A stretch of 64,000 nt of DNA, taken from positions 1-64,000 of the forward strand of contig CAMIVR010000011.1 of the NCBI GenBank assembly GCA_946402065.1. Direction: 5' to 3'. A program made the translations under genes and the position numbers. Source of the DNA: an uncultured Brevibacillus sp. GTDB lineage: Bacteria; Bacillota; Bacilli; Brevibacillales; Brevibacillaceae. The notes under the pieces were generated by a model. It saw nothing but the letters and a program-made list of their open reading frames with translations. It was not told where the DNA came from and did not search any database. Every line of letters begins with the position of its first letter. The stretch's first letter is position 1. Positions 1-9,382 of this stretch are shown here, in pieces.

Positions 1-3
1 GTA

Positions 4-231
4 TTATTTCTCGAGGATTTTGCCGAGCGGCTTGTAAATCGCGTTCACCCATTGCGTTGGTCCCGGCATCTCCGGGTATAACACAAGCAGCAAGGTCAAG
101 ACCCAGCCGAATGCCGTCAATACGGCAAAAGCCCACCTCTCGATGCGGGTGCAATGCTTTATCCGAGGCCATTCATAAATAGCCATCGCGATCACAACGA
201 GCGTTATGACGGCAAAAGAACTCCATTTCAC
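4..231 (-). CDS. Small two-TM protein, probable GerD-type accessory subunit of the germinant receptor operon
   Basis: 75-aa ORF with two hydrophobic segments, overlapping the end of the GerC ORF by 4 nt in the same operon; '...YPEMPGPTQWVNAIYKPLGKILEK' tail. Confidence 0.6.
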   Translation of the reverse strand: MKWSSFAVITLVVIAMAIYEWPRIKHCTRIERWAFAVLTAFGWVLTLLLVLYPEMPGPTQWVNAIYKPLGKILEK

Positions 232-1451
232 TTTGATTTCCCCCTTTTTTGCGCTTCTTTGCCTTTAAGCGCGGCCACACCGATGCGCAGTATTTTTGCC
301 TTCGCGTCGACCTTTACCTTAACCTGCGGAAATACATCGTCCCAGTGGTGCTTGACCGCCCTCCACTCTTGCGGGTATTTCCGGTGAAACGCATCTGCGA
401 AATCAAAGATGTCTGCACGCATCTGCTTTTGCGGACGGACGAGCGCCGCCCGAATCCGTTTTTCAATTTCCCTGGCTAATTGCTGCTCCAGACGTTTGGT
501 CAATTCAGGATCGCTCAAGTCCAGGTTTGTCGTATTTTGAACCACATCGTCCTCGGTGTCGAGCTGAACGGTTATGCTCCACTGATCGTCGTCGATGTGG
601 GGAATCAACCTCGTGTGGTTGCGCAGCAGCTTCAAGGTTACTTGCCCTTTTGCCTCTTTGGGCGACAAGGTGACAGTAGCCGTTTTGACCTCATTTCTCA
701 GCCACAGCAACCCTCTCGTTACCCGATCGTCAAGGATTCCGACCAGCTTATCCTGCTTCATGACGGCCGAACCGTTAATATAGGCAAGCGTTTTCTTTGG
801 ACTCGTTCCAGGCTCAGCGGGCATTTGCACAATCCAGGGAAGAACAGCTGCCCCCGCGTCGCCAACGAGCATTTGCGCAAAATCCTTGACGGTCACCTTC
901 AAGCCGGTCTGCGACTTCGCCATTTCCCGGAGCGCTTCAGCCGTACTTCGCTCCAAAGGCGGCAAAAGCCCGAGAATGTCTTTGGCCTGCCCTTTGCAAA
1001 TAAACATATCAGCCCGTTCGCGAGGAGTCGGGGCCCGCATGATGAAATCGATATGATCGCGAATGCCTTCTCTCGCAAGCTTTTCTCCGAAAATAAAAAC
1101 CTCGCCATGTCCCCAAAAAACCCTCCGCGACATTTTCTCCTGCAGCTTGGAAACGGCATCTGCCACCGTCACACCTTCCGCAGATCTCACTACCGTTTGG
1201 CCGGAACTGGGAGGCTGGCTTGCTCCTGACATCCCCCCCTGTTGATTACCGCCAGCCGCCCTTGGATCGAAGAGTTGAACGGAGAGCTCGACTTTCTTGT
1301 CGTCCTTTTTATCCAGTCCTGCCGCCAAAATGATGGCCAGATCATTCACCTCCAGCCGGTCCCAACAACCGCTCAGCAGCAAGACCAGCGACCAAGCGAA
1401 GAGGCAGGAAAGCAGCAGGCCGGTTTTACGCATCACCCAGGTTCTCATCCT
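228..1451 (-). CDS. Ger(x)C family spore germination lipoprotein
   Basis: Lipobox-like 'LLLSGCWDRLEVNDLAIILAAGLDK', typical of GerAC; start chosen at MRTWVMRKTG rather than the track start at 1520. Confidence 0.9.
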   Translation of the reverse strand, partial: RMRTWVMRKTGLLLSCLFAWSLVLLLSGCWDRLEVNDLAIILAAGLDKKDDKKVELSVQLFDPRAAGGNQQGGMSGASQPPSSGQTVVRSAEGVTVADAVSKLQEKMSRRVFWGHGEVFIFGEKLAREGIRDHIDFIMRAPTPRERADMFICKGQAKDILGLLPPLERSTAEALREMAKSQTGLKVTVKDFAQMLVGDAGAAVLPWIVQMPAEPGTSPKKTLAYINGSAVMKQDKLVGILDDRVTRGLLWLRNEVKTATVTLSPKEAKGQVTLKLLRNHTRLIPHIDDDQWSITVQLDTEDDVVQNTTNLDLSDPELTKRLEQQLAREIEKRIRAALVRPQKQMRADIFDFADAFHRKYPQEWRAVKHHWDDVFPQVKVKVDAKAKILRIGVAALKGKEAQKRGKSK

Positions 1452-2556
1452 TAGCCCCCCTTGATCTGCGCTGGATTTTTTTGCGAACGAATGCGGTGCA
1501 AACGAGCAATCCCGGAACAAGGTACTGTACGGTCATGTAATAAAACGGCCCCTCCGTCCCGATGGTATGGCTGAGCTCCTGGAGATTGGGAGCCAGCCAC
1601 ATGCTGAGCGGCAATGAGATCAAACCAAACGGAAACACAAGCAGCCGGTAGTCGGGAATGGCGAGCAATTGTGCTGTACCCAGGGCTGCCACATAAAAAA
1701 ACATGGAAATTTTAATAAAAATCCCGAGGATCCAGATGGCCATGACGAGTGCCTCGACATGCTCGAAAAAATCTGCAAATTCAATGTATCTGGCAGCAAG
1801 CATGACCGGAAAACTGATGTCTTCCGCCATATCCCCATACAAGAAAAGCGTAACGAGGTTGGTCAGAACCATCGTAAAGGTCACGGCAAGCAAAGTGGCA
1901 ATTCCCCACCGTAGGCCCTTCTCCTTGTCTTTTATCGCCGGGAATAAAAAGGCGACGAGCAGAAATTCACCGTACCACCCCCCAAACGGGATGATTGCGG
2001 CGATTAAGGAAGGCCTTGGCCCATTTTCCATAACCGGAAACATATACTTGGGCTTCAGCTCCGGAATGAGCAAAAGCACGAGCAGCAAAAATAAAATGAG
2101 GACGATAGGCGAAAAAACGCTTGCGCACCTGCCTAAAACTTCCACCCCGCAGCGAACGGCGAGTGCAGAAACCAGGACGACGCTTATCATAATCATTATG
2201 AGCGGGGTTTTCGGAAAAAAGGCGCTGACCATGAATTCCCCGAATTCCCGGATGACGGAGCTGTTTATGTGCAGGTAAAAGAGGACGACAATGAGTCCGA
2301 TTATTTTTCCCGTTACCCGACCGACAATATGCTGGCTGTATTCGATAATCGATTGTGTTGGATAAAGCTTGTGCAGCACGTAGCACATCAACAGGATGAA
2401 CAGTCCTCCGAAGGTAGCCCAGATCGGTGCCAGCCACATATCCCGATGGGCGTGTTTGGCCAGCATGGACGGCAAAAGCAATATACCCGTAATGATAATG
2501 GTCGAATACATGAGCATGCCCATTTGACAAGCGGAGATTTGAGGCTTGGTCGGCAT
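1426..2556 (-). CDS. GerAB/ArcD/ProY family spore germination permease (second copy)
   Basis: Multi-TM protein, 'ISACQMGMLMYSTIIITGILLLPSMLAKHAHRDMWLAPIWA'. Confidence 0.9.
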   Translation of the reverse strand: MPTKPQISACQMGMLMYSTIIITGILLLPSMLAKHAHRDMWLAPIWATFGGLFILLMCYVLHKLYPTQSIIEYSQHIVGRVTGKIIGLIVVLFYLHINSSVIREFGEFMVSAFFPKTPLIMIMISVVLVSALAVRCGVEVLGRCASVFSPIVLILFLLLVLLLIPELKPKYMFPVMENGPRPSLIAAIIPFGGWYGEFLLVAFLFPAIKDKEKGLRWGIATLLAVTFTMVLTNLVTLFLYGDMAEDISFPVMLAARYIEFADFFEHVEALVMAIWILGIFIKISMFFYVAALGTAQLLAIPDYRLLVFPFGLISLPLSMWLAPNLQELSHTIGTEGPFYYMTVQYLVPGLLVCTAFVRKKIQRRSRGAKDENLGDA

Positions 2557-2561
2557 CTGCT

Positions 2562-3683
2562 TTACCCTCCTTGCTTTATACCGTAACCTGCACCGAAGCG
2601 GCTTCGCACATGAGCAACCAGAATCAACAGCAGCGGTATCGCCATTTTGTAGGCCATGAAGTAAAAGTAACCGGTTGTTTCGAAAAACCTGGTCATTACC
2701 TGCAGGTTAGGCGTCGACCAGACGCCGAGCAGCACCAGCAGCAGTCCAATCGGAAACACGATCAGCCGGTAATCGGAAAGAGTAAGCAACTCGGCCCCTG
2801 TTACCACAATGGCGTAATAGTACATGCACAGCTTGATGAAGATACCCATCAGCCACAACGCCATCAGAAGGGCTTCCAGATGCTGGAGCACGTCGGTTAG
2901 GCTGATATAGCGAGCAGCCACGATAAACGGAAAGGTGAGCCTGGCTGTAACCTCTCCAAATACAAGGTAGACGGCAATATTGGTCAGGACCATCGTCCCC
3001 GTTATCGCGCATACCGACAGGATTCCCCATTTCCCGGCTTTTTCCGGATTTGCCAGGCACGGCAGCAAAAAAGACATCAGAATAACATCGTCGAACCATG
3101 GTTGCAGCGGCAGTGATCCCCGCAGGGACTGCTGAACGCCGTTTTCAAAAGCAGGCAGCAAATGTTTGGGTTCATAATCCGGTAGCAACAAGCAGATGAT
3201 CAAAAACAGAAAAAGCACAAACAGGGGAAGAAACAATTGGGCGCATCTGGCCACGACCTCCACACCGCCGCGAACGGCAAAAGCGGAAACGATCACTATA
3301 CAGCCCATCGTTATTACGATTGGCGTACGTTCAAGAAAGTTCTCGGCGATGAATTCCCCGTACTCTCTCACCACAAAGCCGGTATCGTGCAGGTACATGA
3401 AAAAGAAGAGAAATCCGAATACTTTGCCGAGTGTCCGACCGAGAATCAACTCGCTTGCCTTGATGAGCGTTTGGTTTGGATGCAGCTTGTGCAGCCTGTG
3501 TGTGATGTAAACGAGCAGGAAGCCCATGAAAGAAGCCCAGATCGGCGAGAGCCACATGTCCCGTTCGGCGTATTTTGAGGTAATCGACGGCGCAATCAAA
3601 ATGGCTGTGGACAAAATTGTGGGATACATGATCGCGCTCATTTGATATGCAGAGATTCTCCCTTTGTCAACCACCTTATTCAT
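2562..3683 (-). CDS. GerAB/ArcD/ProY family spore germination permease (first copy)
   Basis: 'ISAYQMSAIMYPTILSTAILIAPSITSKYAERDMWLSPIWAS'; paralogous to the adjacent ORF. Confidence 0.9.
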   Translation of the reverse strand: MNKVVDKGRISAYQMSAIMYPTILSTAILIAPSITSKYAERDMWLSPIWASFMGFLLVYITHRLHKLHPNQTLIKASELILGRTLGKVFGFLFFFMYLHDTGFVVREYGEFIAENFLERTPIVITMGCIVIVSAFAVRGGVEVVARCAQLFLPLFVLFLFLIICLLLPDYEPKHLLPAFENGVQQSLRGSLPLQPWFDDVILMSFLLPCLANPEKAGKWGILSVCAITGTMVLTNIAVYLVFGEVTARLTFPFIVAARYISLTDVLQHLEALLMALWLMGIFIKLCMYYYAIVVTGAELLTLSDYRLIVFPIGLLLVLLGVWSTPNLQVMTRFFETTGYFYFMAYKMAIPLLLILVAHVRSRFGAGYGIKQGG

Positions 3684-5241
3684 CTCCTTGCGGTGGTCCC
3701 GGTTTTAGTCCAGGGTCTTGCCGAAGCAAATTGTAGCCGCCTGTCAAGTGGGGGCGCTTGTTTCTTATCCACAGAGGGGCCCGGGTCAATACGTCCTTCA
3801 CCAAGCTTTTGTTCAACGGGGCGACGGGAGCAAGATAAGGAACGCCAAAGGATCGCAGCGCACTCAAATGAACAAAAATCGTAATGAGCCCAAGCATCAA
3901 ACCGAGCAGCCCGAGCATCCCGGCCAAAAACATGAGTGGAAACCGGAGGATACGCACGGCTACTCCCATGTTATAGCGGGGAATCGTAAACGAAGCAATG
4001 CCCGTAATCGCCACCACCATGACCATCGGAGACGACACGAGACCGGCAGAGATTGCCGCTTGTCCGATGACCAAAGCCCCGACGATGCTGACAGCGGCGC
4101 CGACTTGTTTGGGCAGTCGAACCCCCGCTTCCCGCAGCGCTTCGAACGTCACTTCCATCAGAAGTGCTTCCACAAGCGCGGGGAAAGGAATTTCTTCACG
4201 GGATTTAGCGACGCTAAGCATCAGTGTCGTGGGAATCATCTCTTGATGATAAGTAAGAATCGCCACATATGTGGAAGGGACGATGAGCGCGATGATGAAA
4301 AAGAAAAAGCGGAGCCAGCGGATTACCGTCCCCGCCCAGAAACGTTCATAATAATCTTCCGGTGATTGCAACATTGAAAAAAACGTAATAGGCGCAACCA
4401 ACGCAAAGGGAGTTCCGTCAACCAGAATGGCGGCCCGGCCTTCGAGCAAATTGGCACAGACGACGTCAGGACGTTCCGTCGCCAAGAGCTGCGGGAATGG
4501 GGAAGCCGGATTGTCCTGTATCAGTTCCTCTATGTAAGCGCTCTCCAGAATGCCGTCAATCTCGATTCTCTGCAACCGGCTTTCGATTTCGGCGATCAGG
4601 GAATCCGTCGCAATTCCGTCTATGTAGGTAATGATCACTTTGGTTTGGGTATAGCCTCCAAGGGTAACAGATTTCATCTTTAGATGAGGGTTTTTGATGA
4701 TTCTGCGGATGAGAGTGGTATTCACCTGCAGCGTTTCCGTAAATCCCTGACGAGGACCGCGGACGACCGATTCCGCCGTCGGATCCTCAATTCCGCGCTT
4801 CTCGAATTTCACCAATTGAATGGAAAAGGCTTGGGTTTTCTGGTCAACGACCATGACGGGATTCCCCGCCATGATTTGTTCGATGGTCTCCTCCAGCGTC
4901 GTAACGGCAATCGCGCTGGAAACGGGAATCTGCTCGAGGAGCGGGGAGCATGTCTCCTCGAAAGCCGTTTTTTTCGACATAAGCGGAGCAAGCACATCCC
5001 GGTCAATCAATTCTTTATCGGACATGCCTTCAATATAAATGAGCAGGGCTTTTGTCTGACCGTGAATTTGAAAACGGCGGATGACGATATCTGCGCAATT
5101 CGCAAACAGCGTGGAGAGAATCGCCGCGTTTTCGTCCAGATTCGGAGCCAGCGGATGTTTGGTATTTGGTTTTGTGCTGCCGGGCTGTTTGCCCTGAACG
5201 GCTTTTTTCATGAGTTTGGATAATATGTTTTTCAAGTCCAC
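3676..5241 (-). CDS. GerA family spore germination protein (GerAA-like)
   Basis: 521 aa, '[39 protein letters not shown]'-type GerA segment and C-terminal TM region; GTG start. Confidence 0.92.
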   Translation of the reverse strand: [521 protein letters not shown]

Positions 5242-5431
5242 ACTGTGTCCTCTTTACGATTTTTTTCCATTGTCCCCAAAGGGCACAGTTATTATCCATC
5301 TTGATCGACGAGTGCGAGGCAGCCACCGGAGTGGATTGACAGATATTAGCAAGGGGTGTTACGGTAAAAATGTACTGGCCTCTTCGCTCAAGCGGGCCGA
5401 CGTAATCTGGAGTAGGTTAGGAGGGTACGTT

Positions 5432-6127
5432 ATGATTCAATTTACTTATCACGGACATAGCTGTGTAGAAATCGCTTACGACAACCACCGTCTGATTATT
5501 GACCCGTTTCTCAATGGCAATCCCGTCGCTACCGTAAAGCCTGAGCAGATTAAAGTGGAGTACATATTGTTGACGCATGGGCATGGGGACCACGTAGGCG
5601 ATACCGTACAAATCGCCAAAGCAAACGATGCGACAGTCATCTCTACCAATGAGCTTGGCGTTTACCTGGGCTGGCAAGGCGTCAAAACGCATCGTCTGAG
5701 TCTCGGCGGTTCCTTCACATTTCCCTTTGGCCGGGTGAAGCTGACCCAGGCGTTTCACGGCTCCAGCCTTGAATTTGATGACACCCGGCAAATTGTCTAC
5801 CTGGGCATGCCGGCGGGCATTTTGCTGACGCTGGGCGACAAAACGATTTACCATGCCGGCGATACCGGACTGTTCGGCGATATGAAGCTGATCGGCGAAT
5901 TGAACGACATCGATCTGGCCTTCCTGCCGATCGGCGACAACTACACGATGGGCCCAGAGGATGCCGTCCATGCTGCCCGCTTCCTGAATGCCAAAGAGGT
6001 AGTGCCGATTCACTACAATACCTTCCCGCTGATTGCGCAGGATGGGGATGCGTACGCGGCCAAGCTCGCTGAAATCGGCATCAAAGGCAGAGTGGCAGCG
6101 CCTGGAGAGAGCTTTACAATCGCCTAA
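5432..6127 (+). CDS. ytkL: Metal-dependent hydrolase, UPF0173/YtkL-like beta-lactamase fold
   Basis: 'MIQFTYHGHSCVEI...LLTHGHGDHVGD...YHAGDTGLFGDM'; start trimmed to ATG after GGAGG. Confidence 0.9.
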   Translation: MIQFTYHGHSCVEIAYDNHRLIIDPFLNGNPVATVKPEQIKVEYILLTHGHGDHVGDTVQIAKANDATVISTNELGVYLGWQGVKTHRLSLGGSFTFPFGRVKLTQAFHGSSLEFDDTRQIVYLGMPAGILLTLGDKTIYHAGDTGLFGDMKLIGELNDIDLAFLPIGDNYTMGPEDAVHAARFLNAKEVVPIHYNTFPLIAQDGDAYAAKLAEIGIKGRVAAPGESFTIA

Positions 6128-6445
6128 TGAATTTGAAAACAAATTGTAATGGCGCTGTAATATTCCTGTAATATAAACGGGGTAAGATAAAAGCACGATG
6201 AAAACCCCCTTAATGTATATACTTTTTGCCGGTGTAGCCACTCGCTGCACTCTTTTTTTTTGTCAAGGGTTCGGGTATATTTGTCGAAGGAGGATAAATG
6301 CCTCTACAGCCAACCGATTCGTAACGAGGATACATAAACGTCCCGGGTGCTCTCATCTTGGTGAGGTAGTCTTAGCAGGAATACGCTAGAGACAGATGAG
6401 TTGTCAAAAAAGTGACAGACTGAGCAAAGGGAAGGTGTAACACAA

Positions 6446-7756
6446 ATGATGACCAAGCACGAACAAATCCTGCATTACATTGATAACCTCCCCGTCGGCA
6501 GTAAAATATCGGTGCGGCAGATCGCCAAGGAGCTTGACGTAAGCGAGGGCACGGCGTACCGGGCGATTAAAGAGGCGGAAGCGCAAGGATTCGTCAGCAC
6601 GATTGAACGGGTAGGAACAGTGCGGATTGAAAAGAAGCAGAAGGAAAACATCGAACGGCTGACATTCGCCGAGGTGGTCAACATCGTGGACGGCCATGTG
6701 CTCGGCGGGAGGGAAGGATTACATAAGACACTGAACAAATTCGTCATCGGCGCGATGCAGCTGGAGGCGATGATGCGCTATGTGGACGCCGGCAACCTGC
6801 TGATCGTGGGCAACCGCTATCAGGCGCACAAGCTCTCCCTGCAGCAGGGGGCTGCCGTGCTGATTACCGGTGGCTTCGATACGAGTGAGGAAGTGAAGCA
6901 GTTGGCCGATCAGTTGGCCCTGCCGATCATCTCGACCAGCTACGACACGTTTACGGTAGCATCGCTGATCAACCGGGCGATCTACGACCAATTGATCAAA
7001 AAAGAGATCGTCATGGTCGAAGACGTGCTGAAAAGCATTGATCAGACGGCAGTTCTGCATACATACGACACAGTCGAGCTGTGGCACCAGTACACGCTTG
7101 ATTACAGCGAGACGCGGTTCCCCGTAGTGGATGACCAGATGCGTCTCGTCGGCATCGTCACGTCCAAGGACATTATTGGCCATGATAACTGGGTTTCCAT
7201 CGACAAGGTGATGACCAGAAACCCGATCACGACATCGCCGCGCGTCTCCTTGGCTTCATCCGCCCACTTGATGGTGTGGGAGGGCATTGAGCTGCTGCCT
7301 GTCGTCGATAATCACAGGCGACTGGTCGGCGTACTCAGCCGACAGGATGTCCTGAAGGCGCTGCAGTATACGCAGAAGCAGCCGCAAATGGGCGAAACCT
7401 TCCCGACACAGATCATGAGCCGCTTCCGCGAAGAAAAAGTGGGCGAGACGATGGTCTTCCACGGCGATATTACGCCACAGATGACCAATCACCTGGGGAC
7501 GGCTGCCTCCGGCGTCATGACCACCGTCATGATCGAATCCGCCTGCAGTCTGCTGCGTATGCACCGCAGAGGAGACATGGTGCCGGAAAATGTGATGATC
7601 TATTTCTTGAAGCCGGTTCAGCTGGAGAGCAAGATAGAGGTACGCCCGCAGGTCCTCGATATCAGCCGCCGCTTTGGTAAAGTAGACGTCGCCGTGTACC
7701 ACAATGAACAGCTCGTCTGCAAGGCGATGGTGACGGCACAGATCGTCGAACGATAG
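6446..7756 (+). CDS. ytoI: DRTGG/CBS/hotdog domain protein, YtoI-like
   Basis: N-terminal HTH, DRTGG-like, two CBS segments and C-terminal thioesterase-like region; position next to ytkL matches Bacillus synteny. Confidence 0.8.
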   Translation: MMTKHEQILHYIDNLPVGSKISVRQIAKELDVSEGTAYRAIKEAEAQGFVSTIERVGTVRIEKKQKENIERLTFAEVVNIVDGHVLGGREGLHKTLNKFVIGAMQLEAMMRYVDAGNLLIVGNRYQAHKLSLQQGAAVLITGGFDTSEEVKQLADQLALPIISTSYDTFTVASLINRAIYDQLIKKEIVMVEDVLKSIDQTAVLHTYDTVELWHQYTLDYSETRFPVVDDQMRLVGIVTSKDIIGHDNWVSIDKVMTRNPITTSPRVSLASSAHLMVWEGIELLPVVDNHRRLVGVLSRQDVLKALQYTQKQPQMGETFPTQIMSRFREEKVGETMVFHGDITPQMTNHLGTAASGVMTTVMIESACSLLRMHRRGDMVPENVMIYFLKPVQLESKIEVRPQVLDISRRFGKVDVAVYHNEQLVCKAMVTAQIVER

Positions 7757-7765
7757 CTCATCCAG

Positions 7766-7793
7766 GCGAATCCATTACGGGTTCGCTTTTTTT
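7766..7793 (+). terminator. Rho-independent terminator after ytoI-like gene
   Basis: GCGAATCC-attac-GGGTTCGC followed by TTTTTTT. Confidence 0.75.
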
Positions 7794-8052
7794 ATGTCCT
7801 GTGCTGAGTAACCGTGGCTGTAGTGGAGGCGAGGGGAATCGCCCGGGGAAGTATCTCAAGGCCGCTCCGCCAAAAAAACGGAACCGCGCCAGCAAGCGAC
7901 GCACCAGCCGTAGCCCATCCTTTTGTCTCTCTCCTCTCCCCAAGCACGAAGACAATCCGCTTTTTCGAAAAGAAATTGACAGCCAAATCTAATTTGATTA
8001 TTATCTAATTACATAAATTTCAAATCAACTCGGCTTCCAGGGGGAGTATTGC

Positions 8053-8616
8053 ATGCAGCTAGACCGACTCGTCCAATTTCACAAAGCGTTGGGCGATCCC
8101 ACCCGCATTCGCATACTGGCGATGCTGTCAAAAGGTCCCTTGCACGGACAGGCGATCGCAGAAAAACTCGGGCTTTCGGCTCCGACGATTACCCATCACA
8201 TGGCCAAGCTGCGCCAGGCCGGCGTCATCTATGATCGCCGCGAAAAAAACACCATTTATTTTTATTTGCACGCCGCGAATTTGAAGCGGGATGCGGAAGC
8301 AATTCTCAACGTCGTTTTCAAAGGAGAGGCAGAGATGGAAACGGAACAGGACAAGGTGCTGCAAACGTTTTTCACTGCGGATGGAAAGCTGAAGCAGATC
8401 CCTGTACAGCGCAAAAAGAAGCTGATGGTATTTGAACACATGGTCAAGGGCCTGGAAATGGGGAGAAAGTATCCGGAAAAGGAAATCAACGACTACATCA
8501 AGCAGTTTCACGACGATTGTGCGACCATCCGCCGCGAATTTATCATGAACCACTACATGTATCGGGAAAACGGTATTTATGAGCTGAACCCGCCGGAGAT
8601 GTGGGCGAAGAGCTGA
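8053..8616 (+). CDS. ArsR-family/DUF2087 transcriptional regulator
   Basis: 'FHKALGDPTRIRILAMLSKGPLHGQAIAEKLGLSAPTITHHMAKLRQAGV' wHTH plus DUF2087-like C-terminus. Confidence 0.88.
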   Translation: MQLDRLVQFHKALGDPTRIRILAMLSKGPLHGQAIAEKLGLSAPTITHHMAKLRQAGVIYDRREKNTIYFYLHAANLKRDAEAILNVVFKGEAEMETEQDKVLQTFFTADGKLKQIPVQRKKKLMVFEHMVKGLEMGRKYPEKEINDYIKQFHDDCATIRREFIMNHYMYRENGIYELNPPEMWAKS

Positions 8617-8639
8617 AGAATGAGAAACGTAAAACCAAG

Positions 8640-8674
8640 CCCGTTAGCGTACACGAGTGCCTAACGGGTTTTTT
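8640..8674 (+). terminator. Rho-independent terminator
   Basis: CCCGTTAG...CTAACGGG then TTTTTT. Confidence 0.8.
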
Positions 8675-8815
8675 GCATGCAAAAAAATATAAGGGAAGCT
8701 GTAAGTTTTTTCTGCGATTTCCGTTTATTAAAGGTGAGCAGATCAAAAGGAAACATGCTGCGCAGCAATTTTTTCGATCTGTGGCAAGCTGGTTGCCGGG
8801 ACAGGAGGAACAACG

Positions 8816-9382
8816 ATGCAGGACGACACGGAGCTCATCAAACAAGTGCTGCGGGGAAACGATGTGGCTTACTCACAAATCATCGACAAATACAAGCAAA
8901 AAATATACGCCTTTTTTTACCGAATGACCGGTGAGCAGGAGGATTCCCGCGATCTTACGCAGGAAGTGTTCACGAAAGCGTATTTTCATCTCCAAAGCTA
9001 CACGCCTACCTGCAAGTTCTGGACGTGGTTGTACCGCATCGCCTATAACCATTGTATCGATGAGCTGCGGCGCCGCAAGAAGACAGAGCGATTGGAGCTC
9101 GGCGAAGCGCTCCTGACAGACCGGTCTACTCCGGAATCGGTCTATTTGGCAAAGGAGCGGACGGCTGCTCTGCAAGCGCACGTGCTGGCTTTGCCGGAGG
9201 ATTACCGGACCGTCTTCCTGCTTCGGCATACGCAACAGCTAAGCTGTCAGGAGATCAGCGAGATTTTGGACATTCCCGTAAACCTGGTTCAAGTACGTCT
9301 GCACCGTGCCCGAAAAAAACTGCGTGAACGTCTGTTGGCGAATAAAGAAGGAGGGGCCATGCATGAAGTGTTTGACATTTGA
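8816..9382 (+). CDS. ECF RNA polymerase sigma factor
   Basis: Sigma70 region 2 'FFYRMTGEQEDSRDLTQEVFTKAYFHL' and region 4 'CQEISEILDIPVNLVQVRLHRARKKLRE'. Confidence 0.92.
   Translation: MQDDTELIKQVLRGNDVAYSQIIDKYKQKIYAFFYRMTGEQEDSRDLTQEVFTKAYFHLQSYTPTCKFWTWLYRIAYNHCIDELRRRKKTERLELGEALLTDRSTPESVYLAKERTAALQAHVLALPEDYRTVFLLRHTQQLSCQEISEILDIPVNLVQVRLHRARKKLRERLLANKEGGAMHEVFDI

Noticed and set aside
6198-6389. 63-aa ORF in the ytkL-ytoI gap
   Set aside because: No Shine-Dalgarno, Cys/Arg-rich low-plausibility sequence; more likely part of an untranslated leader.
7801-8008. Several overlapping 60-65 aa ORFs on both strands after ytoI
   Set aside because: Mutually overlapping, no RBS, no protein-like features.
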